In this document: in pieces, positions 40,716 to 49,885 of the stretch
How positions within the stretch are numbered: position 1 is the stretch's first letter
How the letters are laid out: every line of letters begins with the position of its first letter
NCBI RefSeq assembly: GCF_003319105.1
Contig: NZ_QOHH01000010.1
Span: 62,001 to 126,000 of the forward strand
Direction of reading: 5' to 3'
DNA: 64,000 bases
DNA from: Blastococcus sp. TF02-09
GTDB taxonomy: Bacteria > Actinomycetota > Actinomycetes > Mycobacteriales > Geodermatophilaceae
The notes under the pieces: model-generated
Told to the model about the DNA's origin: nothing
What the model saw: the letters and a program-made list of their open reading frames with translations, nothing else
Database searches by the model: none
Program-made: the position numbers and the translations under genes

Positions 40716-41708
40716 TCAGCGCGCGCGACCGGCCCGGCCGGCGAGCAGCTGCGCGATGACGTCCCCGAGGTCGTGACCGGCGGCCTCGACGGCCATCGGG
40801 AACATCGACGTCTCGGTGAGCCCCGGGGAGACGTTCACCTCGAGGAAGTGGATCTCGCCGTCGGGGGTGATCATCGCGTCGGTGCGCGAGAGGTCGGCCA
40901 GACCGAGCACCTCGTGCACCCGCACCGCGAGGGCGGCCGCGCGCGCGGCGACGTCGTCGGGAATGCGGGCCGGCGCGTGGTACTCGGTGAGGCCGGGCGT
41001 GTAGCGGGACGTGTAGTCGAAGACGCCGGACTCGGGCGCGATCTCGACGGCGGGCAGCGCCTGCGGGCCGTCGCCGAGGTCGACGACGGCGAGCGCCACC
41101 TCCACGCCCTCCACGAAGCGCTCGACCATGACGGTGTCCCCGTAGGCGAAGCAGCTGACCATCGCGGCGGGGAGGTCCTCCACCCGGCTGATCTTCTGCA
41201 CGCCCAGCGCGGAGCCTCCGGACGCCGGCTTGACCATCAGGGGGAGGCCGAGCCGCGCGACCATCAGGTCCAGCACGGTGCCCGCGCCCAGCTCCCGGAA
41301 GGTGCTGTGCGGCAGCGCCACCCAGTCCGGCGTCGTGAGGCCCGCGGAGCGGACCACCGACTTCGCGGCCGGCTTGTCCCACGCCAGCCGGCAGGCCGCC
41401 GCGGGCGAGCCCACGTAGGGGAGGCCGGCCAGGTCGAGGACCGCGCGCAGGGCGCCGTCCTCACCGGTGGCGCCGTGCAGGGCGATGAAGACGGCGTCGG
41501 CCGGTGCGGCCGCGAGGCCGGGCAGCAGCTCGGCGTCGGCGTCGCGCAGCTCGGCGTCCAGACCGGCGCGGCTCAGCTCCTCGACCACCTGGGTGCCCGA
41601 GGACAGCGAGACCTCGCGCTCGAAGGTGAGGCCGCCGGCGAGGACGACGGCGCGCAACGGGTGCTCCTCCTCCGGCGTGCGGGCCGGTGCGGCTGCGGAC
41701 TCGGTCAT
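40716..41708 (-). CDS. ddl: D-alanine-D-alanine ligase family ATP-grasp enzyme
   Basis: This 330-residue ATP-grasp protein has AVVLAGGLTFEREVSLSSG at the start, PLMVKPASGGSALGVQK, VERFVEGVEVALAV and the metal-binding EVNVSPGLTETSMFP. Ddl joins two D-alanines for peptidoglycan stem peptides. The catalytic loop reads VFDYTSRYTPG rather than the more common YDYxxKY, so a variant dipeptide ligase is possible. Its ATG overlaps the stop of the upstream aminotransferase (ATGA). Confidence 0.82.
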   Translation of the reverse strand: MTESAAAPARTPEEEHPLRAVVLAGGLTFEREVSLSSGTQVVEELSRAGLDAELRDADAELLPGLAAAPADAVFIALHGATGEDGALRAVLDLAGLPYVGSPAAACRLAWDKPAAKSVVRSAGLTTPDWVALPHSTFRELGAGTVLDLMVARLGLPLMVKPASGGSALGVQKISRVEDLPAAMVSCFAYGDTVMVERFVEGVEVALAVVDLGDGPQALPAVEIAPESGVFDYTSRYTPGLTEYHAPARIPDDVAARAAALAVRVHEVLGLADLSRTDAMITPDGEIHFLEVNVSPGLTETSMFPMAVEAAGHDLGDVIAQLLAGRAGRAR

Positions 41709-43123
41709 CGGCCCCCCTCGTAGACGTTGCTGGTGGCCGGGCCGACGATGGTGCCCGAGCCGGTGGTCTCCGGCCCCGGCCGGACGGCCCGGAAGGTGCC
41801 GGTGTCGACGGCGTCGAAGGTGCTGTGCAGGTCCAGCTCGGCCTCGACGACGCGGGCCAGGCGGCGGACGCCCTCGCGGATCTGGTCGGGCTCGGGGTAG
41901 CAGTAGGACAGCCGCATGTACTCCTGGCCGCTCCCGTCGGCGTAGAAGCCGATCCCGGGCACGTAGGCCACCAGTGCGTTCACCGCCCGGGGCTGCATGA
42001 GCTTGGCGTCTAGGCCGTGCGGCAGCTTCAGCCACACGTAGAAGCCGCCGTCGGGCCGGGTCCATGTCGTGCCCGCGGGCATGAGGGCCGAGAGCGACTC
42101 CAGGCAGGCGTCCCGGCGCTCGCGGTAGAGCTCGGCGAAGGTCTTGATCTGCTCGCGCCACGGCTGGGTGTCCAGGTACCGGGCGACGGCGTACTGGGTG
42201 AGCGAGGGCGGGCAGAGCACCTGCGCCTCGGTGGCCAGCACGAGCTTCTCGCGGACGGCGAGGGGGGCGAGGACCCAGCCCACGCGCAGGCCGGGGGAGA
42301 ACGTCTTGGAGAACGAGCCGAGGTAGATGACGCGCTCGGGGTTCCGCGCCCGCAGCGCCCGCATGGGCTCGTGCTCGAAGCCGAGCAGGCCGTAGGGGTT
42401 GTCCTCGATGACCAGCAGGTCGTACTTCTCGGCCAGCGCGATGATCGCCTCGCGCCGCGGCTCGGTCAGCGTGACGCCGGCCGGGTTGTGGAAGTTCGGC
42501 ACCGTGTACAGGAACTTCACCCGGTCGCCGTTGGCCCGGCACTCGACCAGCGCCTCTTCGAGCGCCTCGGGGATCAGGCCGTCGTCGTCCATGGCGACGT
42601 GCCGGACGCGCGCCTGGGCGGACTGGAACACCCCCAGGGCACCGACGTAGGACGGCGCCTCGGCGAGGATGACGTCACCGGGGTCGACGAAGACGCGGGT
42701 GACCAGGTCCAGCCCCTGCTGGGAGCCGACCGTGACGACGACCTCGCTGGGTGAGGCGTCGGTGATGCCCTCGAGGGCCATGACGTCGCAGATGCGCTCG
42801 CGCAGCCGCGGGTCGCCCTGCCCGGAGCCGTACTGCAGCGTCTGGGCGCCCATTCCGGAGACGAGGTCGCCGATCATCGAGCCCACCGCGTCCAGGGGCA
42901 GGGCGGTGACGGCGGGCATCCCACCGGCCAGGGAGACCACCTCGGGCCGGCTCACGACGGAGAACAGCGCCCGGATCTCCGAGCTCTTCATCCCGTGCGT
43001 GCGTGCTGCGTAGCGGTCGGCCAGCGGGTCCAGCCGCGGGTGCCGCGGGGAGGGGTGGGGCGCACCGCGGTGCGCGCCCTGCTGTCCGGGACCGGCCGAC
43101 GAGCCGGGCGGGAGAGTGGCCAC
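41705..43123 (-). CDS. PLP-dependent aminotransferase, class I/II
   Basis: This 472-residue fold-type I aminotransferase has LYTVPNFHNPAGVTL, DNPYGLLGFE and the PLP-lysine segment LGSFSKTFSPGLRVGWVLAP. It resembles 2-aminoadipate, aromatic or branched-chain aminotransferases of the MocR-like group but has no regulator domain. The substrate is unknown. GTG 43123 is chosen because a TAGACT -10 box ends 7 nt before it, which predicts a leaderless message. It is coupled to ddl. Confidence 0.87.
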   Translation of the reverse strand: MATLPPGSSAGPGQQGAHRGAPHPSPRHPRLDPLADRYAARTHGMKSSEIRALFSVVSRPEVVSLAGGMPAVTALPLDAVGSMIGDLVSGMGAQTLQYGSGQGDPRLRERICDVMALEGITDASPSEVVVTVGSQQGLDLVTRVFVDPGDVILAEAPSYVGALGVFQSAQARVRHVAMDDDGLIPEALEEALVECRANGDRVKFLYTVPNFHNPAGVTLTEPRREAIIALAEKYDLLVIEDNPYGLLGFEHEPMRALRARNPERVIYLGSFSKTFSPGLRVGWVLAPLAVREKLVLATEAQVLCPPSLTQYAVARYLDTQPWREQIKTFAELYRERRDACLESLSALMPAGTTWTRPDGGFYVWLKLPHGLDAKLMQPRAVNALVAYVPGIGFYADGSGQEYMRLSYCYPEPDQIREGVRRLARVVEAELDLHSTFDAVDTGTFRAVRPGPETTGSGTIVGPATSNVYEGGR

Positions 43124-43130
43124 CCCAGGG

Positions 43131-43136
43131 AGTCTA
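43131..43136 (-). promoter_or_regulatory. -10 element of a leaderless aminotransferase mRNA
   Basis: TAGACT on the minus strand is followed by 7 nt and then the GTG start at 43123. The spacing fits transcription starting at the first base of the start codon. Confidence 0.55.
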
Positions 43137-43201
43137 GGCGCGGACACCACGGACTTTCCGGACGCCGAGGGGACCGGCCCGTCACATCCGGCAGGGGACG
43201 A

Positions 43202-43282
43202 CGTCCTCCCTCACCGCGGAGCGTCCTCCCTCACCGTGCACCGTGAGGTAGGACGCTCCACGATCAGGTCACCTGATCCCAG
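43202..43282 (-). repeat. dispersed palindromic element, copy 2 (3' of cwlM)
   Basis: It shows the same order as copy 1 when read outward from the cwlM stop: the GATCAGGTGACCTGATC palindrome (about 43262-43278), the CCTCACGGTGCACGGTGAGG hairpin with one changed base (GTAGG for GGAGG) and a repeated CCTCCCTCACCG half. It lies 13 bp beyond the cwlM stop. Confidence 0.75.
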
Positions 43283-43295
43283 CGGCGGGGGGCCG

Positions 43296-44477
43296 TCAGG
43301 CGGGGAGGACGAAGGTGCCCGTGGGCGGGTCGGCCTCGGCGGGCAGGAACAGCCGCTGGACGGCGGCGAGCACACCGTGGGCCATCGAGGCGCGCACTCG
43401 GGCATCGAGCAGCAGCAGCCGGTCGACCGGGTGCGAGAGGTAGCCGCAGTCCAGCCGCACGGCCGGCATCCGGGTCAGCCGCAGCAGGTCCCACGTCTTG
43501 GCGTGCGAGTCGAGGTCGAGCATGCCGGTGCGGGCGACCACCTCGCGGCGGGCGAGGTTGGCGAACTGCTCGCCCACCGTGGACGACGCCCCCGACCCGG
43601 TGCCGTAGTAGTAGCTGGCCACCCCGCGGGCGTGCTCGGAGGCCTGCGCGTCCACGTGCAGGGAGAGGAACAGGTCGGCGCGGGCGTCGTTGGCGAACGC
43701 GGTGCGCTCGGCCGCCGAGGGGTTCTGGTTGCGGCCCCGGGTGAGGTAGACGGTGGCACCGGCGGCGGCCAGCCGGCCCTCGATCCGGGACGCCAGGTCG
43801 AACACCAGGTCGGCCTCGGTGGTCTCCCCCGAGCTGTGCCCCGGGTCGCTGCCGCCGTGCCCGGGATCGACGACGATGCGCCGGCTGATCAGGTGCGGGC
43901 CGCTGTCGACGAAGGAGGCGCTCTGCCGCAGCAGCTGGGGGCGCCCGCCGGTGACCTTGCGGCCCAGCTGGCGCAGCGCGCGCAACGTGGCCGGCCCGCA
44001 GGTGCCGTCGGAGGTCAGGCCGTAGTCCCGCTGGAAGGCGCGCAGGCCGGTCTCGGTGTCGGCGCCGAAGATGCCGTCGACCGGGCCGGCGTCGTAGCCG
44101 AGCTCGTGCAGGCGCTCCTGCAGGTTGATGACGTCGTCCCCGCGGACGGCGCGCTCGGGGTCGTAGCGGAGCAGCCGGTCCCCCAGCGACCAGCGCGCCT
44201 CGTTGAGCGCCCGGTAGGTCTCCTCGCCGACCCGCCCGTCCACCGAGAGGCCGCGGTTCTGCTGGAAGTGCCGGACGGCCAGCTCGGTGGCCTCGTCGAA
44301 GACCGACTGGTCCAGGGCGACGTCGGGCAACGTGGCCATGGCCTGCGGTGGCCGCGACTCGGCGGTGCCGTCGAGGTCGGGGAGCAGGCCGAGACTGCGG
44401 AGCGCGGTCTGCACGTCCGCCACGGCCGCTCCGCGATCCCCGAGCGCCAGGATCTGCATTCCGCTGTTCGCTCCCAT
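43296..44477 (-). CDS. cwlM: CwlM-type peptidoglycan-binding amidase-like protein
   Basis: This 393-residue protein has two peptidoglycan-binding-like domains (about 5-95 and 105-185) and an Amidase_3 domain (about 195-385) with VVDPGHGGSDPG, EADLVFDLA and LSLHVDAQ. It has no signal peptide. In mycobacteria cytoplasmic, phosphorylated CwlM activates MurA and binds FhaA and MurJ; fhaA and murJ are both in this window. Its place beside trxA matches the mycobacterial order. An internal ATG at 44459 is an alternative start. Confidence 0.88.
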   Translation of the reverse strand: MGANSGMQILALGDRGAAVADVQTALRSLGLLPDLDGTAESRPPQAMATLPDVALDQSVFDEATELAVRHFQQNRGLSVDGRVGEETYRALNEARWSLGDRLLRYDPERAVRGDDVINLQERLHELGYDAGPVDGIFGADTETGLRAFQRDYGLTSDGTCGPATLRALRQLGRKVTGGRPQLLRQSASFVDSGPHLISRRIVVDPGHGGSDPGHSSGETTEADLVFDLASRIEGRLAAAGATVYLTRGRNQNPSAAERTAFANDARADLFLSLHVDAQASEHARGVASYYYGTGSGASSTVGEQFANLARREVVARTGMLDLDSHAKTWDLLRLTRMPAVRLDCGYLSHPVDRLLLLDARVRASMAHGVLAAVQRLFLPAEADPPTGTFVLPA

Positions 44478-44537
44478 CGAGTCCTGATTGTTCTCCCCCG
44501 TGCCGCTCCCGGCTCAGCGGGGGTCCCCCGGACGACG

Positions 44538-44573
44538 ACGGGTCCACCTGCCCGGGTGGGCAGGTGGACCCGT
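44538..44573 (-). terminator. terminator after trxA
   Basis: A 16-bp perfect stem (44538-44553 with 44558-44573) with a GGGT loop lies in the trxA-cwlM gap, suggesting that the trxBA message ends here and cwlM has its own promoter. Confidence 0.8.
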
Positions 44574-44646
44574 GATCACCGTGCGCAGGGCCCCGTCCAG
44601 AGGCTCACCCCGAGCGTGCGAGGGGTGAGGAGGACGGGGTCCTCTG

Positions 44647-44973
44647 TCAGAGGTAGTCGGCGAGGTCGTTCAGGATCGCGCCCTTGGGCTTGGCGCCGAT
44701 GATGCTCTTCACCGGCTTGCCGCCCTGGAACACCGTCATCGTCGGGATCGACATGACCTGGTAGTCGCGGGCGATCTGTGGGTTCTCGTCGATGTTCAGC
44801 TTGGCGATCGTCAGCTTGTCGCCGTGCTCGGCGGCGATCTCCTCCAGGACGGGGGCGACCATCTTGCAGGGGCCGCACCACTCCGCCCAGAAGTCGACGA
44901 GCACGGGCTTGTCGCTGCCCAGCACGTCGCTGGCGAAGCTGGTGTCGGTGACCGTCACGGTGTTGCCTGCCAT
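44647..44973 (-). CDS. trxA: thioredoxin
   Basis: This 108-residue protein has the active site WAEWCGPCKMVAP at about residues 29-41, the cis-Pro segment MSIPTMTVF and the full thioredoxin fold. It reduces cytoplasmic disulfides. It lies 83 bp downstream of trxB in the same direction and probably shares its transcript. Confidence 0.97.
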   Translation of the reverse strand: MAGNTVTVTDTSFASDVLGSDKPVLVDFWAEWCGPCKMVAPVLEEIAAEHGDKLTIAKLNIDENPQIARDYQVMSIPTMTVFQGGKPVKSIIGAKPKGAILNDLADYL

Positions 44974-45056
44974 CGGTCGTTCTCCTTCTGGTCCACGTGC
45001 TCGAAATCCTGCGGGGAGAACCCGCGGGACGGTGGTTCTATGCCTGCTCGGGGGGT

Positions 45057-46085
45057 TCAGCGCTCGTCGAAGGTGTCGGCGAGCCAGCGCTCGGCGTCGA
45101 TCGCCGCGGCCGCTCCGGTACCGGCCGAGGTGATGGCCTGGCGGTAGATGTGGTCGACGACGTCGCCGCAGGCGAAGACGCCGTCGATGTTGGTGCGGGT
45201 GGTCGGGTGCTCGACCTGCACGTACCCCTCGTCGTCCAGCTTGAGCTGGCCGACGAACAGCTCGGTGCGCGGGTCGTGGCCGATGGCCACGAACAGGCCG
45301 GAGACCGGCAGCGTCTCGGTGGTCCCGCTCGTGGTGTCGGTGAGCTCGACGGCGGAGACGGTGCTGTCGCCGAGGACCTCGGTGACCTGCTTGCCCAGGG
45401 CCCAGCGGATCTTCTCGTTGTCCTGCGCGCGCTTCTGCATGATCTTGGAGGCGCGCAGCTCCTCCCGCCGGTGGACGACGGTCACGCTCTTGGCGAAGCG
45501 GGTGAGGAAGGTGGCCTCCTCCATCGCCGAGTCACCGCCACCGACGACCGCGATGTCCTGGTCGCGGAAGAAGAAGCCGTCGCAGGTGGCACAGGCGGAG
45601 ACGCCGCGGCCCAGCAGGCGCTGCTCGTTCTCCAGGCCCAGGTACCGGTACTTCGACCCGGTCGCGACGATCACGGCGTGCGCGCGGTGCACCTCGTCGC
45701 CGACCTTGACGATCTTCGGGGTGGCCGTGAGGTCGACCTCGGTGACGTCGCGGGGGACCAGCTCGGCGCCGAACTTCTCGGCCTGGGTGCGCATGTCGTC
45801 CATGAGCTGCGGGCCCTGGATGCCGGCGGGGAAGCCGGGGAAGTTCTCGACCTCGGTCGTGGTCATCAGGGCGCCACCGAACTGGGAGCCCTCGAACACG
45901 AGCGGGTGCAGGTTCGCCCGGGCCGCGTAGGTGGCGGCGGTGTAACCGGCGGGGCCGGACCCGATGATGATCAGATCGCGGACGCCGTCGTGCTCGGCCG
46001 GCGGGATGACCGGATCGACGATCTCCTCCGTCGTCACGGCGGGGCCAGGGGTCGGGAAGTCACTCACGGGCGGCACAACCGGCAT
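45057..46085 (-). CDS. trxB: thioredoxin reductase
   Basis: This 342-residue flavoprotein has FAD-binding [18 protein letters not shown], the redox-active [10 protein letters not shown], the NADPH-binding [15 protein letters not shown] and the C-terminal [16 protein letters not shown]. It transfers electrons from NADPH to thioredoxin. ATG 46085 gives a 35-residue N-terminal extension of unknown role. GTG at 46067 is an alternative start. Confidence 0.95.
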   Translation of the reverse strand: MPVVPPVSDFPTPGPAVTTEEIVDPVIPPAEHDGVRDLIIIGSGPAGYTAATYAARANLHPLVFEGSQFGGALMTTTEVENFPGFPAGIQGPQLMDDMRTQAEKFGAELVPRDVTEVDLTATPKIVKVGDEVHRAHAVIVATGSKYRYLGLENEQRLLGRGVSACATCDGFFFRDQDIAVVGGGDSAMEEATFLTRFAKSVTVVHRREELRASKIMQKRAQDNEKIRWALGKQVTEVLGDSTVSAVELTDTTSGTTETLPVSGLFVAIGHDPRTELFVGQLKLDDEGYVQVEHPTTRTNIDGVFACGDVVDHIYRQAITSAGTGAAAAIDAERWLADTFDER

Positions 46086-46143
46086 CGTAAGGGGCCTATT
46101 CCGGGCCGGCCCCTCCGGAGACGCCGTCCGGGGACGGCGGAGG

Positions 46144-47796
46144 TCAGCCCGCGGCCTGGACGGTGACCTCGCCGATCGAGGCGGAGAAGCCGTCGCTGTC
46201 GTCCACCAGGCCGGTGACCCAGAGCAGCACGTAGCGGGCCTGCGCCGGCTGGTCGAACACCAGCTCGGTGGTGCCCTCCAGCGTCGCGGAGGAGGCGACC
46301 TGGAAGCCGTCCAGCGAGCCGGCGGAGCTCTCCGCCGTCCGGACCTCGACGGTGGCGCCCGGGGTGGGGGTGACGACGGTGACGCCGCCGACCTGCTGGG
46401 AGCTGCCGAGGTCGTACACGATGCCGACGCCGGGCTTGAGGTTGCCGAAGGCCGGTGAGCCGCGGTAGGTGACCGTCGACCAGGTGGTGGCGGGGTCGCC
46501 GTCGACGGTGAGCGGCACGTCGTCGTCGTTCTCCGGCTCGCCGTCGCCCTCGGGGTTGAAGATCTCGGCGCCCTGGACCGGCACGGCCGCACCGGCCGTC
46601 GCCGGGGCCTCCGAGGAGGGGGCGGAGGCGCTGCTGCTGGGCACGGAGATCGAGGGCGTGGAGTCGTCGTCGACCGAGCCCGCGACCGACAGCAGGCTGG
46701 TGCCCACCCACCAGGCCAGCGCCACCACCACGAGCAGCGCGAGCAGGGGCAGGGCGATGACCAGCAGCCGGTGGCGCCGGGCCCGGTCGTCGTCGTCGTC
46801 GACGTCCGTAGCGCCGGTCGGGGGGCCGGTGTAGAGGTCGTCGGACAGCCCGTGCGCGCCGTCGTCGGCGGCGGGGAGGACGGTCGACACGTTCACCGTG
46901 TCGCCACCGACGGCGACCGGGGGGACGGCGCCGGGACGGGTGGGCGGGACGGGCGGGAAGGTGTCGCGGTCCAGGCGGACGGGCTCCTCCGTGCCGGGCC
47001 CGTCGGCGGCCGGGCGCTCGGGGCGCGGCCGGTCGGTGCGGCCCTCGGTCCGGGCACTGGCGTTGGCCTGGGGCCGGCTGCGCGGGCGCTCGGCGAGGAT
47101 CGCGGCCATGGCGGCCACGCTGGACAGGGCGTGGCCGGGCTCGGTCGAGCGGGCCCGGCGGGCCAGCGCCACCAGGTCGGAGGGGCCGTGCAGCGGCCGC
47201 GGCTCGGTCTCGCCGGGGCGCAGGCCGGTGAGGCACACCTCGAGCAGGGCGCCCAGGGCCGCGACGTCGCCGTCGATGCTGCCGCTGGCCGCGGGCACCC
47301 CGCGCAGGCCCACGAGGCCGTTGGGGCGCAGCACGACGTTGTCGGGCGTCAGCCCGCCGACCGCCAGCCCCACGCGGTGGGCCTCGGCGACGCCCTCGGC
47401 GAGCCGGCGCAAGACGGTGCGCACCTCGCGCTCGGGCAGCGGGCCGTCGGCCAGCCGGTCGGCCAGCGTCTCGCCGTCGATCCACTCGTTGACGACGTAG
47501 GCGGCCCCGGCGGTGGTGCCGCCCTCCCCCTCGGTGCCCACGCTGCCCTCGGAGGCGTCGTAGACCATCGCCAGCGCGGGGGTGGCCAGGCCGCCGGCGG
47601 TCAGCGCGCGGGTGATCCAGGCGTGCGCGGCGGGCCCGGCGGGGGTGTGCACGCGGACGGCGACGTCGCGGTTGAGGATCCGGTCCTTGGCCCGCCAGGT
47701 CTGGATGACGCCGGTCTCGGTCTCCTCGTCGGGACCCACCTGGTCCAGTGGCCGGTAGCGATCCGGGAGGCCGGTGACCGTGGACGTCATCGACAC
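46144..47796 (-). CDS. MviN-type membrane pseudokinase with extracellular discoidin-like domain
   Basis: This 550-residue protein has a degenerate kinase domain (about 15-255): the VAIK lysine is replaced (DVAVRVH), the HRD loop reads [10 protein letters not shown] and no DFG is present. A disordered Pro/Asp linker, one membrane helix (about 345-368) and an extracellular discoidin-like beta domain (about 405-550) follow. In mycobacteria this module is fused to MurJ and its phosphorylated linker binds FhaA; here it is separate. GTG 47796 is chosen for its GGAGG spacing; ATG 47790 is close. Confidence 0.85.
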   Translation of the reverse strand: MSMTSTVTGLPDRYRPLDQVGPDEETETGVIQTWRAKDRILNRDVAVRVHTPAGPAAHAWITRALTAGGLATPALAMVYDASEGSVGTEGEGGTTAGAAYVVNEWIDGETLADRLADGPLPEREVRTVLRRLAEGVAEAHRVGLAVGGLTPDNVVLRPNGLVGLRGVPAASGSIDGDVAALGALLEVCLTGLRPGETEPRPLHGPSDLVALARRARSTEPGHALSSVAAMAAILAERPRSRPQANASARTEGRTDRPRPERPAADGPGTEEPVRLDRDTFPPVPPTRPGAVPPVAVGGDTVNVSTVLPAADDGAHGLSDDLYTGPPTGATDVDDDDDRARRHRLLVIALPLLALLVVVALAWWVGTSLLSVAGSVDDDSTPSISVPSSSASAPSSEAPATAGAAVPVQGAEIFNPEGDGEPENDDDVPLTVDGDPATTWSTVTYRGSPAFGNLKPGVGIVYDLGSSQQVGGVTVVTPTPGATVEVRTAESSAGSLDGFQVASSATLEGTTELVFDQPAQARYVLLWVTGLVDDSDGFSASIGEVTVQAAG

Positions 47797-47872
47797 TGTC
47801 GACCTCCTGTCCTGCTCGGGCCGCCGGTGCGTCCGCACCGGCGCGGGCGCCGCGTCCCGTCGGGGAGACCGG

Positions 47873-49885
47873 TCATCCGCGCCGGACGCGTGCCCTGACG
47901 GCTGCCAGGGGTTCGCGGATCTCCGGGACGCGGGCGACCACGAGACCTGCGAGAGCCGCGGCGCCGATGACCACGGTACCGAGCAGCACCCGGCCGAGCG
48001 ACCCTGCGGTGGACGATCCGAGCAGGTCGTCGGTCACGATCAGGACAAGCCGGCCCAGCAGGCCCGCGGCCAGCGAGACCGCGGCCACCCGGGCGACCTG
48101 CACCAGCGTGGTGCCGGTCTCCAGCGCACCCAGCCGCCGGCGCAGCGCGACGTCGCCGAGCACCCACCCCGCGAGGTAGGTGACGCTGGTGGCGAGCATC
48201 AGGCCGGCGACGACGTGCTCGGGCTCGACGAGCGCCGGCACGAGCAGCAGCAGGGGCACGCGGACGGTCACCATCCCGAGCTGGATGAGCGTCGGGGTGC
48301 GGGCGTCCTTCATCGCGTAGAAGACGCGCAGCTGCAGCAGGGTGACCGCCATGGGCAGCAGCCCGAAGGCGCCCACCGCCAGCGCGGTGCCGATCGCCTC
48401 GGCCTCGTCGATCGAGGTGTTGCCGCGGGCGAAGGCGACGACGCCCAGGTCCGGGCCGAGGACGACGAGCAGCGCGGTGACCGGGAGCAGGCCGAGCGCC
48501 GAGAGCCGGGTGCCCAGCGACAGGTCCGAGACCACTCCGGGGACGTCGTGCCGCGAGGCCGCCCGGCTCATCCGGGGCACCAGCGCGGTCAGCAGCGCGA
48601 CGCCGATGATCCCGTAGGGCATCTGGAACAGCAGGCTGGCGTTGGCGAAGGCCAGCGAGCCGAGCCCGCCCTCGCGCAGGGAGGCGTTGGCGATGCGCAT
48701 GGCGGCCACCACGCCCACCTGGCTGATCGCCACGTAGCCGATCACCCACAGCCCGAGGCTGCCCGCCTCGCGCAGGCCGGTGTCGCGCAGGCCCCAGCGG
48801 GGGCGCAGCGGCACCCCGGCCTTGCGGAGCAGCGGGAGGAGGACCAGCGCCTGCACCGCGATGCCGAGCGTGGTGCCGATGCCCAGCAGCCAGACCTGGC
48901 CGGCCGTGATCGTGACGGGGGTGAGGTCGCCGGGTCCGGAGGCGGCGATGAACAGCAGCCCGGTGGCGATCACGACGACGTTGTTCAGCACCGGCGCCCA
49001 CGCCGGCGGGCCGAAGACGTCGCGGGAGTTGAGGATCGCCTGGGCCAGGGCTCCGATGCCGTAGAAGACGATCTCCAGCAGCAGGATGCGGGCCAGCCAG
49101 GTGGCCAGCCGCACCTGGCCGGGATCGTCCTGGATGCCGTACAGGGCGGTGAGCAGCGGCGCGGCCAGGATGGCGAGGACCGTGACCACGGCCAGCCCGG
49201 CGACGGCGATCGTGGCCAGCCGCTGGGCGTACGCCGTGCCCCCGTCGCCGTCCCTCTCCTGGGCGTGCACCAGCAGCGGCACGATCACCGATGCGAGGAC
49301 ACCCCCGAGGAGCAGCTCGTAGACGATGTTGGGCAGCGTGTTCGCGGTGTTGTAGGCGTCACCGACCAGCGTGGCGCTGCCCAGCGCGGCGGCGAGCACC
49401 ATCGTGCGCAGCAGGCCGGTGATCCGGGAGACCAGGGTCGCCACCGCCATGGTCCCGGCCGCGCGCAGGATCCCGCGGCTGGCGCCGGGCGCGCCCTCGC
49501 GCTGCTCGACGTCGTCGTCGGTGTCGGCGACCGTCCTCGGTACCGGCGGCAGCACCGGCATCGGGAAGACCTGGGTCTCGTCCGCCGCGGGGACCCAGCG
49601 GTTGCGCAGCGGCGGCAGGGGCGGCAGGGGCCGCGGCGCCGACGGACGGCGGGCGCGGTCGGGGGCGGGCGGGGCCGCCTCGTCCCGACGGCGGACCGGT
49701 GGCGGGACCGGCGGGAGCGGAGGGCGGCCGTCCTCGGGCGCGGCGAACGGCGCGCCCTCCGGCGGCGTGGCCCGGTAGGGCGGCGGCGGCAGCGGCCGGC
49801 CAGGGGCGGGTCGGGGCGGGTCGACGGGCAGCCGGCGGGGGTCGACGGGCGTCTCCCGCTCCTCGTCGTCGGGGACGGCGCTCAC
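47873..49885 (-). CDS. murJ: lipid II flippase MurJ (MviN)
   Basis: This 670-residue protein has a Pro-rich cytoplasmic N-terminus of about 135 residues and about 14 membrane helices with the MurJ segments MAVATLVSRITGLLRTMVLA and YNTANTLPNIVYELLLGGVL. It moves lipid II across the membrane for RodA, PonA and FtsW. The GTG start overlaps the upstream DUF6049 stop. The pseudokinase follows 76 bp downstream. Confidence 0.95.
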   Translation of the reverse strand: MSAVPDDEERETPVDPRRLPVDPPRPAPGRPLPPPPYRATPPEGAPFAAPEDGRPPLPPVPPPVRRRDEAAPPAPDRARRPSAPRPLPPLPPLRNRWVPAADETQVFPMPVLPPVPRTVADTDDDVEQREGAPGASRGILRAAGTMAVATLVSRITGLLRTMVLAAALGSATLVGDAYNTANTLPNIVYELLLGGVLASVIVPLLVHAQERDGDGGTAYAQRLATIAVAGLAVVTVLAILAAPLLTALYGIQDDPGQVRLATWLARILLLEIVFYGIGALAQAILNSRDVFGPPAWAPVLNNVVVIATGLLFIAASGPGDLTPVTITAGQVWLLGIGTTLGIAVQALVLLPLLRKAGVPLRPRWGLRDTGLREAGSLGLWVIGYVAISQVGVVAAMRIANASLREGGLGSLAFANASLLFQMPYGIIGVALLTALVPRMSRAASRHDVPGVVSDLSLGTRLSALGLLPVTALLVVLGPDLGVVAFARGNTSIDEAEAIGTALAVGAFGLLPMAVTLLQLRVFYAMKDARTPTLIQLGMVTVRVPLLLLVPALVEPEHVVAGLMLATSVTYLAGWVLGDVALRRRLGALETGTTLVQVARVAAVSLAAGLLGRLVLIVTDDLLGSSTAGSLGRVLLGTVVIGAAALAGLVVARVPEIREPLAAVRARVRRG

